Below, piece after piece: positions 7,419 through 16,445 of a DNA stretch of 64,000 nt. The position numbers were made by a program, and so were the translations under genes. The notes under the pieces were generated by a model. It searched no databases, was not told where the DNA came from, and saw nothing but the letters and a program-made list of their open reading frames with translations. Within the stretch, counting starts at the first letter, position 1. Every line of letters starts with the position of its first letter. This stretch comes from Thalassobius sp. Cn5-15. GTDB taxonomy: Bacteria > Pseudomonadota > Alphaproteobacteria > Rhodobacterales > Rhodobacteraceae. Where the stretch lies: the NCBI RefSeq assembly GCF_022347685.1, contig NZ_JAKRGF010000001.1, positions 1,116,001 to 1,180,000 on the forward strand, in the 5' to 3' direction.

Positions 7419-8393
7419 TTGTTCCAGAAACGTGCATTATTTCCCGCCGTTATTATCCTGTTCACCACCGCCTGCACCGAAGACCCCGTACCGGTCGCAG
7501 CGGCCTCTCTCAGCCCACCACAAAAGAGCGTCACGACACAAGGCGGCGCGGTCATTGTGGATGTCGAACCGGGCGTTGATCTGCCACAGGAACAGGCCGC
7601 CTTCCGCCGCGGCGTTGGCACCTATTTCAAAGAATATCTACCCAGCTGGTCATCCGAAGCACCGGGATCCGACGCCACCCTTGCGTTGATCTGCGATGCA
7701 GATGTGCGTGGCATCACCAATTGTGATGATGTCGCGTATGACTGCGTGCTGAAACACGGCCCCAAAACCGTTGACCGGTTCGAGCGGGTTTTGAAAAGCC
7801 AGTCCTGCGGTCGCCCAACGATGGCGGCGCGAGAAGTGCAATCCTTCAATCACGCGCAGGAACTTGGCAACTCGGTCGTGGATGCTCTGGCTGGTTATGA
7901 CGGGCTCGAGGGCGCAGTCGCCGAACAGGAACTGGCACAGGCGCGCAAATCACCTGAAAACAACGCATTACAGGCGCTGATCAAGCGCTATCCTGACACC
8001 TCCGCCGCTGAACAGGCGGCCGCAATCATTGCAGCCCGCAATGCCCCACCAGCAACACCGGCGCCGTCAACCCGCACCGCTGCCGCGGCGCAATCAACGC
8101 CAAAACCGCGTCCCGCCGCCCAGAACAGCAGCACCGGCGCCAGCCTCAGCTGTTATGACGCCCGCAATGCGCTCTGCGGTGATTATACCTTCCCCACCGT
8201 GGCCGAACGCGACAAGTTTGCCCGCCAATGCCGCAGTCTGGGATCCCGTGTTCTGCCCGGCAAATGCGACACCAACGGCGCCTTCGGTTGTGCCTTCAGC
8301 GCCCCGAACGGCAACCGCACGGTCACTTGGGTGTTCAACTTGGGTCGCGCACAGGTGCAGGCCTCTTGCCCGACGCCAGTCATCAAAGGGTAA
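7419..8393 (+). CDS. Predicted lipoprotein with proline/alanine-rich linker
   Basis: 324 residues from a TTG start preceded by a good site (AAGGGAG, about 6 bases away). The signal peptide ends in a lipobox with Cys19 (FTTAC). An N-terminal domain (about 30-175) with three to four cysteines is followed by a Pro/Ala/Thr-rich linker (about 205-240). A cysteine-containing C-terminal domain of about 80 residues (SCYDARNALCGDYTFP; QCRSLG; CDTNGAFGC) ends the protein. The periodic cysteines suggest disulfides in the periplasm or on the outer membrane. No family recognised. A strong bidirectional terminator separates it from the convergent binding-protein gene. Confidence 0.7.
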   Translation: MFQKRALFPAVIILFTTACTEDPVPVAAASLSPPQKSVTTQGGAVIVDVEPGVDLPQEQAAFRRGVGTYFKEYLPSWSSEAPGSDATLALICDADVRGITNCDDVAYDCVLKHGPKTVDRFERVLKSQSCGRPTMAAREVQSFNHAQELGNSVVDALAGYDGLEGAVAEQELAQARKSPENNALQALIKRYPDTSAAEQAAAIIAARNAPPATPAPSTRTAAAAQSTPKPRPAAQNSSTGASLSCYDARNALCGDYTFPTVAERDKFARQCRSLGSRVLPGKCDTNGAFGCAFSAPNGNRTVTWVFNLGRAQVQASCPTPVIKG

Positions 8394-8424
8394 GTCAGCA
8401 ACACATCCGCTATTCGACAAAACA

Positions 8425-8455
8425 AAACGCGCGCCCTGAAACAGGGCGCGCGTTT
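8425..8455. terminator. Bidirectional intrinsic terminator, 14-bp stem
   Basis: Perfect 14-bp arms at 8425-8438 and 8442-8455 with an AAA loop. T-rich sequence follows on both strands. It sits between the convergent lipoprotein and binding-protein genes and probably serves both. Confidence 0.85.
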
Positions 8456-8481
8456 GATTTTCCGGCGTCATCAGCGCGGGG

Positions 8482-10044
8482 TCAGTTCACCGTCACCCAC
8501 CGCAGGATGAAGAAGTTGTCGGGACGCTGAGTCAGGTCGATGTTGCCCTGCGTGCCCCAGACCAGCGGCTGCACGTAGAGCGGTACATAGGCGTGCTGAT
8601 CCTGATAGATCGACACGGTTTCATCAATCATCGCCTGACGCTTGGTGTCGTCAATCTCTGATTGGATCATCGGCAGCAGCTCATCCACACGATCGTCCGA
8701 GAAGCCGCCGAAATTCCAAGAGCCCAGCTTCTTCTCAGAGTTCGGGGTGGTGACGAGGAAACGCACCGGGTGTTCGTGATCAAAGGTGCCCGGGCTCCAG
8801 CCCAGCATGTACATATCGAAGTTATCAGCGCGCAGTTCCGGCCAGTAGTTCTGTACCGGCATGGCATCCAGTTCCGCAGTGATGCCAACCTGCGCCAGCA
8901 TACCGGTCACCGCCTGACAGACCGCTTCGTCGTTCAGATAGCGGTTGTTGGGGCATTTCAGACCGAAGGAAAAACCGTCGGCATAACCTGCCTCTGCCAG
9001 CAGTGCCTTGGCGCCTTCGGGATCATAGGCGGGGCGGTCCACATTGGCGCTGGAATAGCCGCGCATGGCGGGGCTGACCAGCTGACTTGCCGCCTCTGCC
9101 GACCCACGCATGATGGTCTGGCGGATGGCATCAACGTTGATCGATTTGGCCACTGCCTCGCGCACGCGCACATCTTGGAAGGGGTTCTTCTCGCCCGCCA
9201 TCGCGCCATATTTCAGCTGATCCGCCTCATGACCGAAACCCAGCATGATCACCCGCGCCTCGATCCCGCGGATAACCTTCAGACCGTCGCGCTGATCGAC
9301 ACGGGCCGCATCCTGAATCGGCACGGGGTTGATCATATCCACATCACCAGACAAGAGCGCCGCAACAGCGGTCGCGGGGTTGTCGATGGGGGTAAAGGTG
9401 GCAGATGTGATATTATGCTCCACCTCATCCCACCAACCGCTGAATGGTACCAGCGTGGTGGTCAGGCCGGGCTGGCGCTCGCTGACCATGAAGGCACCGG
9501 TGCCGTTGGCATTCAGCGTGGCGAAGTTGCCGTTTTCCTTGTCGGGCAGGCCAGCGCTGTTTGCCTCGGCCCAGCCTTTATCCATGATCATCCAGTTGGC
9601 GATGCTATCAGGGAAGATCGGGTTCGGGGCCTTGGTCAACACGTCAACAGTGTAGGTATCCACCATTTTGACGTCTGATACCGGCGCAAACCAGCTGCGG
9701 GTGTCGGCCCCTTCTGAGGATGCGCGCTGATAGCTGAACACCACATCTTCGGCATCAAAGGTGGCCCCGTCGTGGAAGGTCACACCTTCGCGCAGGGTGA
9801 ACCGCCAGCCTTCACCGTCGCCAATCGGCTCCCAGCTGGTGGCCAGCGCAGGTTCGATTGCCATGTCCTTACCGCGACGTACCAGACCTTCATAGACGTT
9901 GTTGAGGAACCCCAGCACAGGGGCTGAGTTTACGGCATGCGGATCCATTGTCTGCGGATCGGTTTTACCGGCCCAGCGGAACGTCTCCGCCGAAGCCGCA
10001 CTGGCAGCGATAAGGGCCAGCGCAGAGACTGTCAGAAATTTCAT
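8482..10044 (-). CDS. ABC transporter substrate-binding protein, family 5 (oligopeptide type)
   Basis: 520 residues from the ATG at 10044, about 6 bases after GGGGAG; the adjacent ATG at 10047 is too close to that site. A Sec signal peptide (MKFLTVSALALIAASAASA) precedes an SBP_bac_5 domain spanning most of the protein, with typical blocks such as AVAKSINVDAIRQTI and AYDPEGAKALLAEAGY. It is periplasmic and likely binds a di- or oligopeptide or a similar solute. No permease or ATPase genes are adjacent, so the transport partners must be elsewhere. Confidence 0.9.
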   Translation of the reverse strand: MKFLTVSALALIAASAASAETFRWAGKTDPQTMDPHAVNSAPVLGFLNNVYEGLVRRGKDMAIEPALATSWEPIGDGEGWRFTLREGVTFHDGATFDAEDVVFSYQRASSEGADTRSWFAPVSDVKMVDTYTVDVLTKAPNPIFPDSIANWMIMDKGWAEANSAGLPDKENGNFATLNANGTGAFMVSERQPGLTTTLVPFSGWWDEVEHNITSATFTPIDNPATAVAALLSGDVDMINPVPIQDAARVDQRDGLKVIRGIEARVIMLGFGHEADQLKYGAMAGEKNPFQDVRVREAVAKSINVDAIRQTIMRGSAEAASQLVSPAMRGYSSANVDRPAYDPEGAKALLAEAGYADGFSFGLKCPNNRYLNDEAVCQAVTGMLAQVGITAELDAMPVQNYWPELRADNFDMYMLGWSPGTFDHEHPVRFLVTTPNSEKKLGSWNFGGFSDDRVDELLPMIQSEIDDTKRQAMIDETVSIYQDQHAYVPLYVQPLVWGTQGNIDLTQRPDNFFILRWVTVN

Positions 10045-10425
10045 CATACTCTCCCCGAGTTCGATTGATAGCGATTCAACCACCTTAAAAAGTATAAGCG
10101 GCACGTCCCACGCCCCGCAGCACCCCAAAGCTACAGCCCCCAAGGTGGCAAACAAGCGTTTAAGAACAAAAACTTGGCAATTAAGGTAATAAACATCTTA
10201 ATGTGCATTCATAATAATATCAGATCTATTCAATAAAGTAGATCCGTTGCAATTTTACGCAAACAATAGGCACGCGGAAGGACGGGTCGCCCGGCGGGCC
10301 GATCGCTTGGCTGCGGCATTTATCGCTGCCGCGCGATTTGATTGCGGACCCTGCTCAAATATATATTCTGCGCACGGCGTTTCTGATACCTATCTTCACC
10401 ACCACCGCCACCGGAAAGACCCAAG
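10045..10425. other. Intergenic region between divergent genes
   Basis: AT-rich, with no gene. It must hold the promoters of the binding-protein gene (leftward) and the DUF1178 gene (rightward). The part around 10170-10250 is the most AT-rich, with runs such as AATAATATC, and is the best place for regulatory binding. I could not assign a specific -35/-10 pair with confidence. Confidence 0.5.
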
Positions 10426-10980
10426 ATGATCCAATACACCCTGAAATGCAGCAATGGTCACAGGTTCGACAGCTGGTTTCAATCCGCCGCTGCCTTCGAC
10501 ACGTTGCAGGCACGTGGGCTGATCACCTGCACCAGCTGCAGCAGCACAGAGGTGGAAAAGGCAATCATGGCACCACGCGTGCAGTCAGGGCGTCAGTCAG
10601 AGGCTACCAAGCGCGAAGCAGCCGTGCGCGAAGCCACCGAAAGCGCGGCAGAACCCTCTGCCAACACCTCTGCCAACACCTCGGCGAACACCCCCACCTC
10701 GTCCACGACAGATGCCCCCCAAGCACTCTCCTTAAGCGCGCCGCGCTCTGAACAGGAACAGGCGCTGGAACGCAAACTGGCCGAGATCAAACGTCAAGTT
10801 GAAGAAAACTCAGAATATGTCGGTGACACCTTTGCCCAAGAGGCCCGCGCCATGCACGTCGGCGATGCGCCCGAACGCGCCATCCACGGCGAGGCGAACC
10901 TGAAAGAAGCCAAAGAGTTGATCGAGGATGGGGTGCCCGTGGTCCCCCTGCCCTTCAGCCCGAAACGCAAAACGAACTGA
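10426..10980 (+). CDS. DUF1178 family protein
   Basis: 184 residues. The N-terminal part (MIQYTLKCSNGHRFDSWF, then CTSC) has a CxxGH...CxxC pattern suggesting a small zinc ribbon, the hallmark of DUF1178. A low-complexity Ala/Ser/Asn/Thr linker at residues about 80-105 contains repeated SANT units. A conserved helical C-terminal region (NSEYVGDTFAQEARAMHVGD) follows. It is widespread in alphaproteobacteria and its function is unknown. It is probably a single-gene unit; the SDR gene starts 124 bases later. Confidence 0.85.
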   Translation: MIQYTLKCSNGHRFDSWFQSAAAFDTLQARGLITCTSCSSTEVEKAIMAPRVQSGRQSEATKREAAVREATESAAEPSANTSANTSANTPTSSTTDAPQALSLSAPRSEQEQALERKLAEIKRQVEENSEYVGDTFAQEARAMHVGDAPERAIHGEANLKEAKELIEDGVPVVPLPFSPKRKTN

Positions 10981-11104
10981 GCACACATCGTGCATACATT
11001 GCGCAGGGTATCGGCACCGTTTATTGGCACAAGCCTTGCGCTTTACCGCGTTGTCCTATCCTATCCTGCTATCGCTAACGTGCATCCAGAGTAAGGACAG
11101 CCCC

Positions 11105-11749
11105 ATGCAGATCGTGATCACCGGCGCAAACCGTGGCATCGGCCACACCCTATACACCCGCTACCTTGCCGCGGGCGATCAGGTGCTTGGCACCGCCCGC
11201 AACGCCGAAGGTTTCCTGCCCCTTGATGTCAGCAAGCCCGAGGATTTTCCGCGTCTGGCACAACAGCTCGACTGTCAACCGGTAGACCTGCTGGTCTGTA
11301 ACGCGGGTGTTTACCTCGACAAGCATCAATCGCTGGCCTCTGGCTATGAGGCGGCGATGTGGGCAGAAAGTTTTGCGGTGAATGTCACCGGCGTTTTCCA
11401 AACCGTGCAAACACTGCTGCCGAACCTGCAACTGGCGCAGAATGCCAAAATCGCCATTATCTCGTCTCAGATGGCATCCCACACACGCGCGCCCGGTGGG
11501 TCCTATATCTACCGTGCCTCAAAAGCGGCAGCGCTCAATCTGGGCCGCAATCTGGCCACCGATCTAAAAGGTCTGGGCATTGCGGTGGGCATATACCATC
11601 CCGGCTGGGTACAATCCGATATGGGCGGCACAGAGGCAGAGATCACCGTGGAGGAAAGTGCAATAGGCCTTCAGGCACGTTTCGCTGCGCTGGACCTGAC
11701 CACCACCGGCTGCTTTCAGACGTGGGACGGGCGTGACCACGCTTACTAG
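11105..11749 (+). CDS. Short-chain dehydrogenase/reductase
   Basis: 214 residues from ATG 11105, preceded by AAGGA about 9 bases upstream; in-frame sequence further upstream is non-coding in character. It has a Rossmann fold with a TGANRGIG nucleotide-binding motif, an NAG motif (VCNAGVY) and the catalytic YRASK with Ser in IISSQMAS. It is close to the C-factor/YciK-like group of classical SDRs. Cytosolic NAD(P)-dependent oxidoreductase; substrate unknown. Confidence 0.85.
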   Translation: MQIVITGANRGIGHTLYTRYLAAGDQVLGTARNAEGFLPLDVSKPEDFPRLAQQLDCQPVDLLVCNAGVYLDKHQSLASGYEAAMWAESFAVNVTGVFQTVQTLLPNLQLAQNAKIAIISSQMASHTRAPGGSYIYRASKAAALNLGRNLATDLKGLGIAVGIYHPGWVQSDMGGTEAEITVEESAIGLQARFAALDLTTTGCFQTWDGRDHAY

Positions 11750-11760
11750 GTCCGCGCACC

Positions 11761-11805
11761 CGCGCCCCTTTCACCCGCGCCCCTTTCACCGGCGTCCCTT
11801 TCAAT
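11761..11805. repeat. Three 15-bp direct repeats
   Basis: Two exact tandem copies of CGCGCCCCTTTCACC (11761-11775 and 11776-11790) are followed by a degenerate third copy (11791-11805). They lie just after the SDR stop and before lysC. The core GCGCCCCTTTCA recurs once downstream of ptsP, in the 3' arm of that terminator (15749-15760). Confidence 0.75.
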
Positions 11806-11951
11806 AGTCCCCCAGTCCTGCGACAAACAGGCCCGGCCATATGCCCTGCCGCTGGCAGAGTACAAGCGTAGCGTGCAAAACCGCATTCTCCCTTGCGCGA
11901 CAGCCCCCCTTTCACTAAACCCGCGTCGATCAAAGACGTTTAGGACAGACC

Positions 11952-13190
11952 ATGCCCGTTCTCGTGATGAAATTCGGCGGCACTTCCGTCGCCACGCTCG
12001 ACCGGATCAAACGCGCCGCCAAACGTGTGGGGCTGGAGGTTGCCAAAGGCTATGACGTAATCGTCATCGTTTCTGCAATGTCCGGCAAGACCAACGAATT
12101 GGTGGGCTGGGTCAATGAGACCTCGCCGCTGTATGACGCGCGTGAATATGACGCCGTTGTCTCCTCCGGTGAAAATGTAACCGCCGGCCTGATGGCGCTG
12201 ACCTTGCAGGAAATGGGCGTTCCGGCGCGCAGCTGGCAGGGCTGGCAGGTGCCAGTGAAAACCACCGACGCCCATTCTTCGGCACGGATCGAAGAGATCC
12301 CGCCGGAAAACATCTCGGCCAAATTCGCTGAAGGTATGAAGGTCGCCGTTGTGGCCGGTTTCCAAGGTGTCAGCCCTGAGGGTCGCATCACCACGCTGGG
12401 CCGTGGTGGGTCTGATACCACTGCCGTCGCCTTCGCCGCTGCCTTTGGTGCAGAACGCTGCGACATCTACACGGATGTTGACGGTGTCTACACCACTGAC
12501 CCCCGCATCAGCCCCAAGGCGCGCAAACTTGACAAGATCTCTTTTGAAGAGATGCTGGAACTGGCCTCGCTCGGCGCCAAGGTCCTGCAAACCCGCTCTG
12601 TAGAACTGGCGATGCGCTATAAAGTGAAACTACGCGTTCTCAGCTCTTTCGAAGAACCGTCTGATGAAGCAGGCACTCTGGTCTGCGACGAGGAAGAAAC
12701 CATGGAAAACCGTCCCGTATCCGGCATCGCCTATTCCCGTGATGAGGCGAAGATGACCCTGATCTCCGTCGCCGACCGCCCCGGCATCGCAGCCGCCATC
12801 TTTGGCCCGCTGTCCGATGCTGGTGTGAATGTCGACATGATCATCCAGAACATCGCCGACGAAGGCCGCACCGACATGACCTTCTCTTGCCCCACGGATC
12901 AGGTGATGCGTGCCGAGAAAGCCCTGCAAGAAGCCAAAGACAGCGGTGAGATTAATTATAGCGAGCTGGTTGCCGACACCGAGGTTTGCAAAATCTCTGC
13001 CGTAGGCATCGGTATGCGGTCGCAATCGGGCGTGGCGTCGACCATGTTCAAAACGCTGTCGGATGAAGGCATCAACATCAAGGTGATCGCCACCTCGGAA
13101 ATCAAGATCTCGGTCCTGATTGACCGCAAATATCTGGAACTGGCCGTGCAGTCGCTGCACGATGTCTTTGAACTGGATAAAGACGAATAA
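11952..13190 (+). CDS. lysC: Aspartate kinase
   Basis: 412 residues, the usual length of monofunctional aspartokinase. It begins with the KFGGTSV nucleotide/aspartate motif. The kinase domain covers about residues 1-245 and two ACT regulatory domains lie at about 265-335 and 345-410 (MTLISVADRPGIAAAIFG and VGIGMRSQSGVASTMF). It phosphorylates aspartate, the first step to lysine, threonine, methionine and isoleucine, with feedback control expected through the ACT domains. An internal start for a regulatory subunit is possible but not shown. A strong terminator follows. Confidence 0.96.
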   Translation: MPVLVMKFGGTSVATLDRIKRAAKRVGLEVAKGYDVIVIVSAMSGKTNELVGWVNETSPLYDAREYDAVVSSGENVTAGLMALTLQEMGVPARSWQGWQVPVKTTDAHSSARIEEIPPENISAKFAEGMKVAVVAGFQGVSPEGRITTLGRGGSDTTAVAFAAAFGAERCDIYTDVDGVYTTDPRISPKARKLDKISFEEMLELASLGAKVLQTRSVELAMRYKVKLRVLSSFEEPSDEAGTLVCDEEETMENRPVSGIAYSRDEAKMTLISVADRPGIAAAIFGPLSDAGVNVDMIIQNIADEGRTDMTFSCPTDQVMRAEKALQEAKDSGEINYSELVADTEVCKISAVGIGMRSQSGVASTMFKTLSDEGINIKVIATSEIKISVLIDRKYLELAVQSLHDVFELDKDE

Positions 13191-13216
13191 TCAGCCGCTT
13201 ATCACTGAACGACAAG

Positions 13217-13243
13217 AGCCCGCGCAATTTGCGCGGGCTTTTT
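13217..13243 (+). terminator. Intrinsic terminator after lysC
   Basis: A 9-bp GC-rich stem (13217-13225 with 13231-13239), a five-base loop and a T-run to 13243, placed 27 bases after the lysC stop. Confidence 0.9.
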
Positions 13244-13472
13244 ATATGCACCAGATGTGCGCGACTGCCATCACGGCTCAGGCGCTGCCAATTCTTGATT
13301 TGGTATGAGACACCCCCAGCGCCCCACGCATATCTTGCCCAATTCCCCATCACTGCCCCCCTTATCCAGTCCAAAAACTGTCGCGATCTGATGCCCCCGA
13401 CGCGATATCCGTTTTGTTCCTGTCAAACTTGTGTTCTAAAGTTCCAGCGAAGATCGAGGAGGACCGCCGCGG

Positions 13473-15725
13473 ATGGTTCAAGCGACGGAAACAAAAGAGA
13501 CAGAGAGCCGCAAACTGCTGCAACGGCTGCGTGACGCAATGGCCGAGGACAGCGCTGGTCAGGCGCGGCTGGATAAGATCACCCATCTGATTGCCGATTC
13601 TACCGGCTCTGAGGTGTGTTCGATCTATCTGTTCCGCGATACGGAAACGCTGGAGCTGTGTGCCACCGAAGGTCTGAACGCCGAAGCGGTGCACCAGACC
13701 CGCATGAAGCTGGGCGAAGGTCTGGTAGGGCGTGTCGCACGCTTTGGCCGCGTGGTGAATACCACCGACGCGCCTTCGGCTAAGGGGTTTCGCTATATGC
13801 CCGAAACGGGCGAAGAGATTTACTCCTCTTTCCTTGGGGTACCAGTACAGCGTCTGGGCGAAAAGCTGGGCGTGCTGGTCGTGCAGTCGAAAGAAGCCCG
13901 CGCCTATTCCGCCGATGAGGTCTACGCGCTGGAAGTGGTGGCTATGGTTTTGGCCGAAATGGCCGAACTCGGCGCCTTTGTCGGTGAGGGCGCCGCGCTG
14001 GCCGCGCCGCACCAGAACCCCAGCCTGCTGCGTGGCACCACCGGGCAGGAAGGCGCCGCAGAAGGCCACGTCTGGCTGCATGAACCCCGCGTTGTGGTCA
14101 CCAACCCCATCGCCGAAGATCCCCACGCCGAACTGGTCCGCCTGCGCGAAGCGGTGGATGAGCTGCGCGTCAGCGTCGATCAGATGCTGGATGGGGCCGT
14201 GGGTGGCGACAGCGAACAGATGCAGGTGCTAGAGGCCTACCGGATGTTTGCCAATTCCAAAGGCTGGATGCGCCGGATGGAAGAGGACATCAGCCGTGGC
14301 CTGTCCGCCGAGGCCGCGGTGGAGAAGGAGCAATCACAGGCGCGGGCGCGCATGAATATGGCCAATGACGCCTATCTGCGCGAACGCCTGCATGATCTGG
14401 ATGACCTGTCCAATCGCCTGCTGCGCATCCTGACCGGTCAGGGCCAGAACACCGGCGCGGAAATGCCTGCCGATCCAATCCTGATTGCCCGCAACATCGG
14501 TCCGGCGGAACTGCTGGATTATGGCAGGTCGCTTAAGGGCATTGTGCTGGAAGAAGGCTCCGTCGGATCGCACGCCGCGATTGTGGCACGGGCACTGGCG
14601 ATCCCACTGGTGGTCCATGCCAGCCGTATCACCACAGATGCGCTCAATGGCAACCACATCATGGTCGACGGCGACCAAGGCATCGTGCACCTGCGCCCCG
14701 ATGATACTGTGGTCACCGCCTTCCGCGATAAAATCGCGATGCAGGCCAAGGCACAGGAACGCTATGCCTCGATCCGCGACAAGACAGCGACCACCAAATG
14801 CGGCAAGACCATTGCCATGCATATGAACGCCGGCCTAATGGCCGATCTGCCGTCACTGGACAGTTCCGGCGCCGAAGGCGTGGGACTGTTCCGTACCGAA
14901 TTGCAGTTTCTGGTTCGCAACCAAATGCCAAAACGTTCGGAACTGTCGGCGCTTTACAACCGCGTTCTGGATGCTGCCAGCGGCAAACGCGTGGTGTTTC
15001 GCACCCTCGACATCGGGTCAGACAAGGTTCTGCCCTATATGAAACCGAACGACGAACCGAACCCCGCCCTCGGCTGGCGCGCGATCCGCGTTGGCCTGGA
15101 CCGGCGCGGTGTAATGCGGATGCAGCTGCAGGCATTGATCCGCGCTGCGGCGGGACGGCCTTTGTCGATCATGTTCCCCTTTGTCGCCCAATATGAGGAA
15201 TACAGTCAGGCCCGCGCTGAAATGGACAAGGTTCTGGCCCGTGAAGCAAAACTGGGCCACACCCTGCCAGAGGTGATCGAGGTCGGCGCAATGCTGGAAA
15301 CGCCATCACTCGCCTTTGCACCGGACAAATTTTATGAAGAGGTCGACTTCCTCTCCATCGGCGGCAACGACCTGAAGCAGTTCTTCTTTGCTGCGGATCG
15401 CGAAAACGAACGGGTGCGTAAACGCTATGACACGCTGAACGTCAGCTTCCTGACCTTCCTCGAAGGGATCGTGAAACGGTGTGAGGCCTCAAACACCTCA
15501 CTGTCATTTTGTGGCGAGGACGCCGGTCGCCCGATAGAGGCGATCTGTCTGGCCGCGATGGGCCTGCGATCCTTGTCCATGCGCCCTGCCTCCATTGGGC
15601 CAGTGAAAAACATCCTGCGTTCGGTCGATTTGGATGGCGTGCGCCGCATCATCGAAGAGGCCCGCCTGCGCGGCGACCAATCTGTACGCCCTGCGGTCAT
15701 GACCTACCTGCAAAGCCAGCACTGA
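13473..15725 (+). CDS. ptsP: PEP-protein phosphotransferase of the nitrogen PTS (EI-Ntr)
   Basis: 750 residues. An N-terminal GAF sensor domain (about 20-160) is followed by enzyme I domains. The phosphorylated His367 sits in GSHAAIVARA, and the C-terminal TIM barrel carries the GGNDLKQ segment and the active-site Cys in SFCGEDAGRP. It transfers phosphate from PEP to NPr, linking nitrogen status to regulation. The ATG at 13473 follows a strong GAGGAGG site. It is separated from lysC by a terminator, so it has its own promoter. GAF ligands are probably glutamine or 2-oxoglutarate, by analogy with the family. Confidence 0.95.
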   Translation: MVQATETKETESRKLLQRLRDAMAEDSAGQARLDKITHLIADSTGSEVCSIYLFRDTETLELCATEGLNAEAVHQTRMKLGEGLVGRVARFGRVVNTTDAPSAKGFRYMPETGEEIYSSFLGVPVQRLGEKLGVLVVQSKEARAYSADEVYALEVVAMVLAEMAELGAFVGEGAALAAPHQNPSLLRGTTGQEGAAEGHVWLHEPRVVVTNPIAEDPHAELVRLREAVDELRVSVDQMLDGAVGGDSEQMQVLEAYRMFANSKGWMRRMEEDISRGLSAEAAVEKEQSQARARMNMANDAYLRERLHDLDDLSNRLLRILTGQGQNTGAEMPADPILIARNIGPAELLDYGRSLKGIVLEEGSVGSHAAIVARALAIPLVVHASRITTDALNGNHIMVDGDQGIVHLRPDDTVVTAFRDKIAMQAKAQERYASIRDKTATTKCGKTIAMHMNAGLMADLPSLDSSGAEGVGLFRTELQFLVRNQMPKRSELSALYNRVLDAASGKRVVFRTLDIGSDKVLPYMKPNDEPNPALGWRAIRVGLDRRGVMRMQLQALIRAAAGRPLSIMFPFVAQYEEYSQARAEMDKVLAREAKLGHTLPEVIEVGAMLETPSLAFAPDKFYEEVDFLSIGGNDLKQFFFAADRENERVRKRYDTLNVSFLTFLEGIVKRCEASNTSLSFCGEDAGRPIEAICLAAMGLRSLSMRPASIGPVKNILRSVDLDGVRRIIEEARLRGDQSVRPAVMTYLQSQH

Positions 15726-15734
15726 ACCGAGGCG

Positions 15735-15758
15735 GGGGCGCATAATCAGCGCCCCTTT
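15735..15758 (+). terminator. Probable terminator after ptsP
   Basis: A 7-bp GC stem (15735-15741 with 15749-15755) is followed by only three Ts, placed 9 bases after the ptsP stop. The short T-run makes it a weak intrinsic terminator. Confidence 0.5.
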
Positions 15759-15945
15759 CAATGATCCGCAAATGTCAATCGCGTCCCGTAACCCGAGCGC
15801 CCCCTTGATCACAAGCGCCCCCAACGGTCCACATTAACACTTTCTTAACCCACGGCCCTAGCCAGCCGCGGCCAAAGCGCCATATAAACCCTCATCCCCC
15901 GATGCGGTAAATCCCAGCCGCAGCAAGACCAGCAAGGATGGTTTG

Positions 15946-16377
15946 ATGGCCAAATACACCAACCTCATCAAATTGAGCGTCGGCACCGAAAGTGTTGAAA
16001 CACTGGCCACCTGGCAACAGATCCCGCAGGTGCAGACCGCAGATGGCCTGCCTCAGCACATCACCCGCATGTGGCCCAAGCGCGAGGCAGAAATCCTCAA
16101 CGGTGGCTCTATCTACTGGGTGATCAAAGGTGTGATTCAGGCCCGCCAGCGCATCCTGCGTCTGGATGAGGTCACAGGCAGCGACGGCATCCGTCGCTGT
16201 GCCATCGTGCTGGATCGCGACATCTATCGCACCGCGCCTGCTCAACGTCGTCCGTTTCAGGGCTGGCGCTACCTGAAACCCGAAGACAGCCCGCCAGATA
16301 TGACAGAGGCACGCCAGAACGACGATGCGCTGCCCGCCGACCTGTCTGCTGCACTGGCGGATATCGGCGTTCTTTGA
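15946..16377 (+). CDS. DUF1489 family protein
   Basis: 143 residues, starting at ATG 15946 with AAGGA 7 bases upstream; a TTG one codon earlier is less likely. Features typical of DUF1489 are the start MAKYTNLIKLSVG, the segment THITRMWPKR-like (HITRMWPKR) and the end YLKPEDSPPD. Conserved in alphaproteobacteria, function unknown, presumably cytosolic. It is single-gene and convergent with the porin gene. Confidence 0.88.
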   Translation: MAKYTNLIKLSVGTESVETLATWQQIPQVQTADGLPQHITRMWPKREAEILNGGSIYWVIKGVIQARQRILRLDEVTGSDGIRRCAIVLDRDIYRTAPAQRRPFQGWRYLKPEDSPPDMTEARQNDDALPADLSAALADIGVL

Positions 16378-16396
16378 ACCGCAGATCCAGCGCATG

Positions 16397-16423
16397 AAAA
16401 AGCCGCCCCTCGCAGGGCGGCTT
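16397..16423 (-). terminator. Terminator of the porin-like gene
   Basis: A perfect 9-bp stem (16400-16408 with 16415-16423) with a six-base loop. On the minus strand it is followed by five Ts. It lies between convergent genes and may also slow transcription from the plus strand. Confidence 0.85.
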
Positions 16424-16445
16424 GCTCTTTCAATAGCCTTAACTC

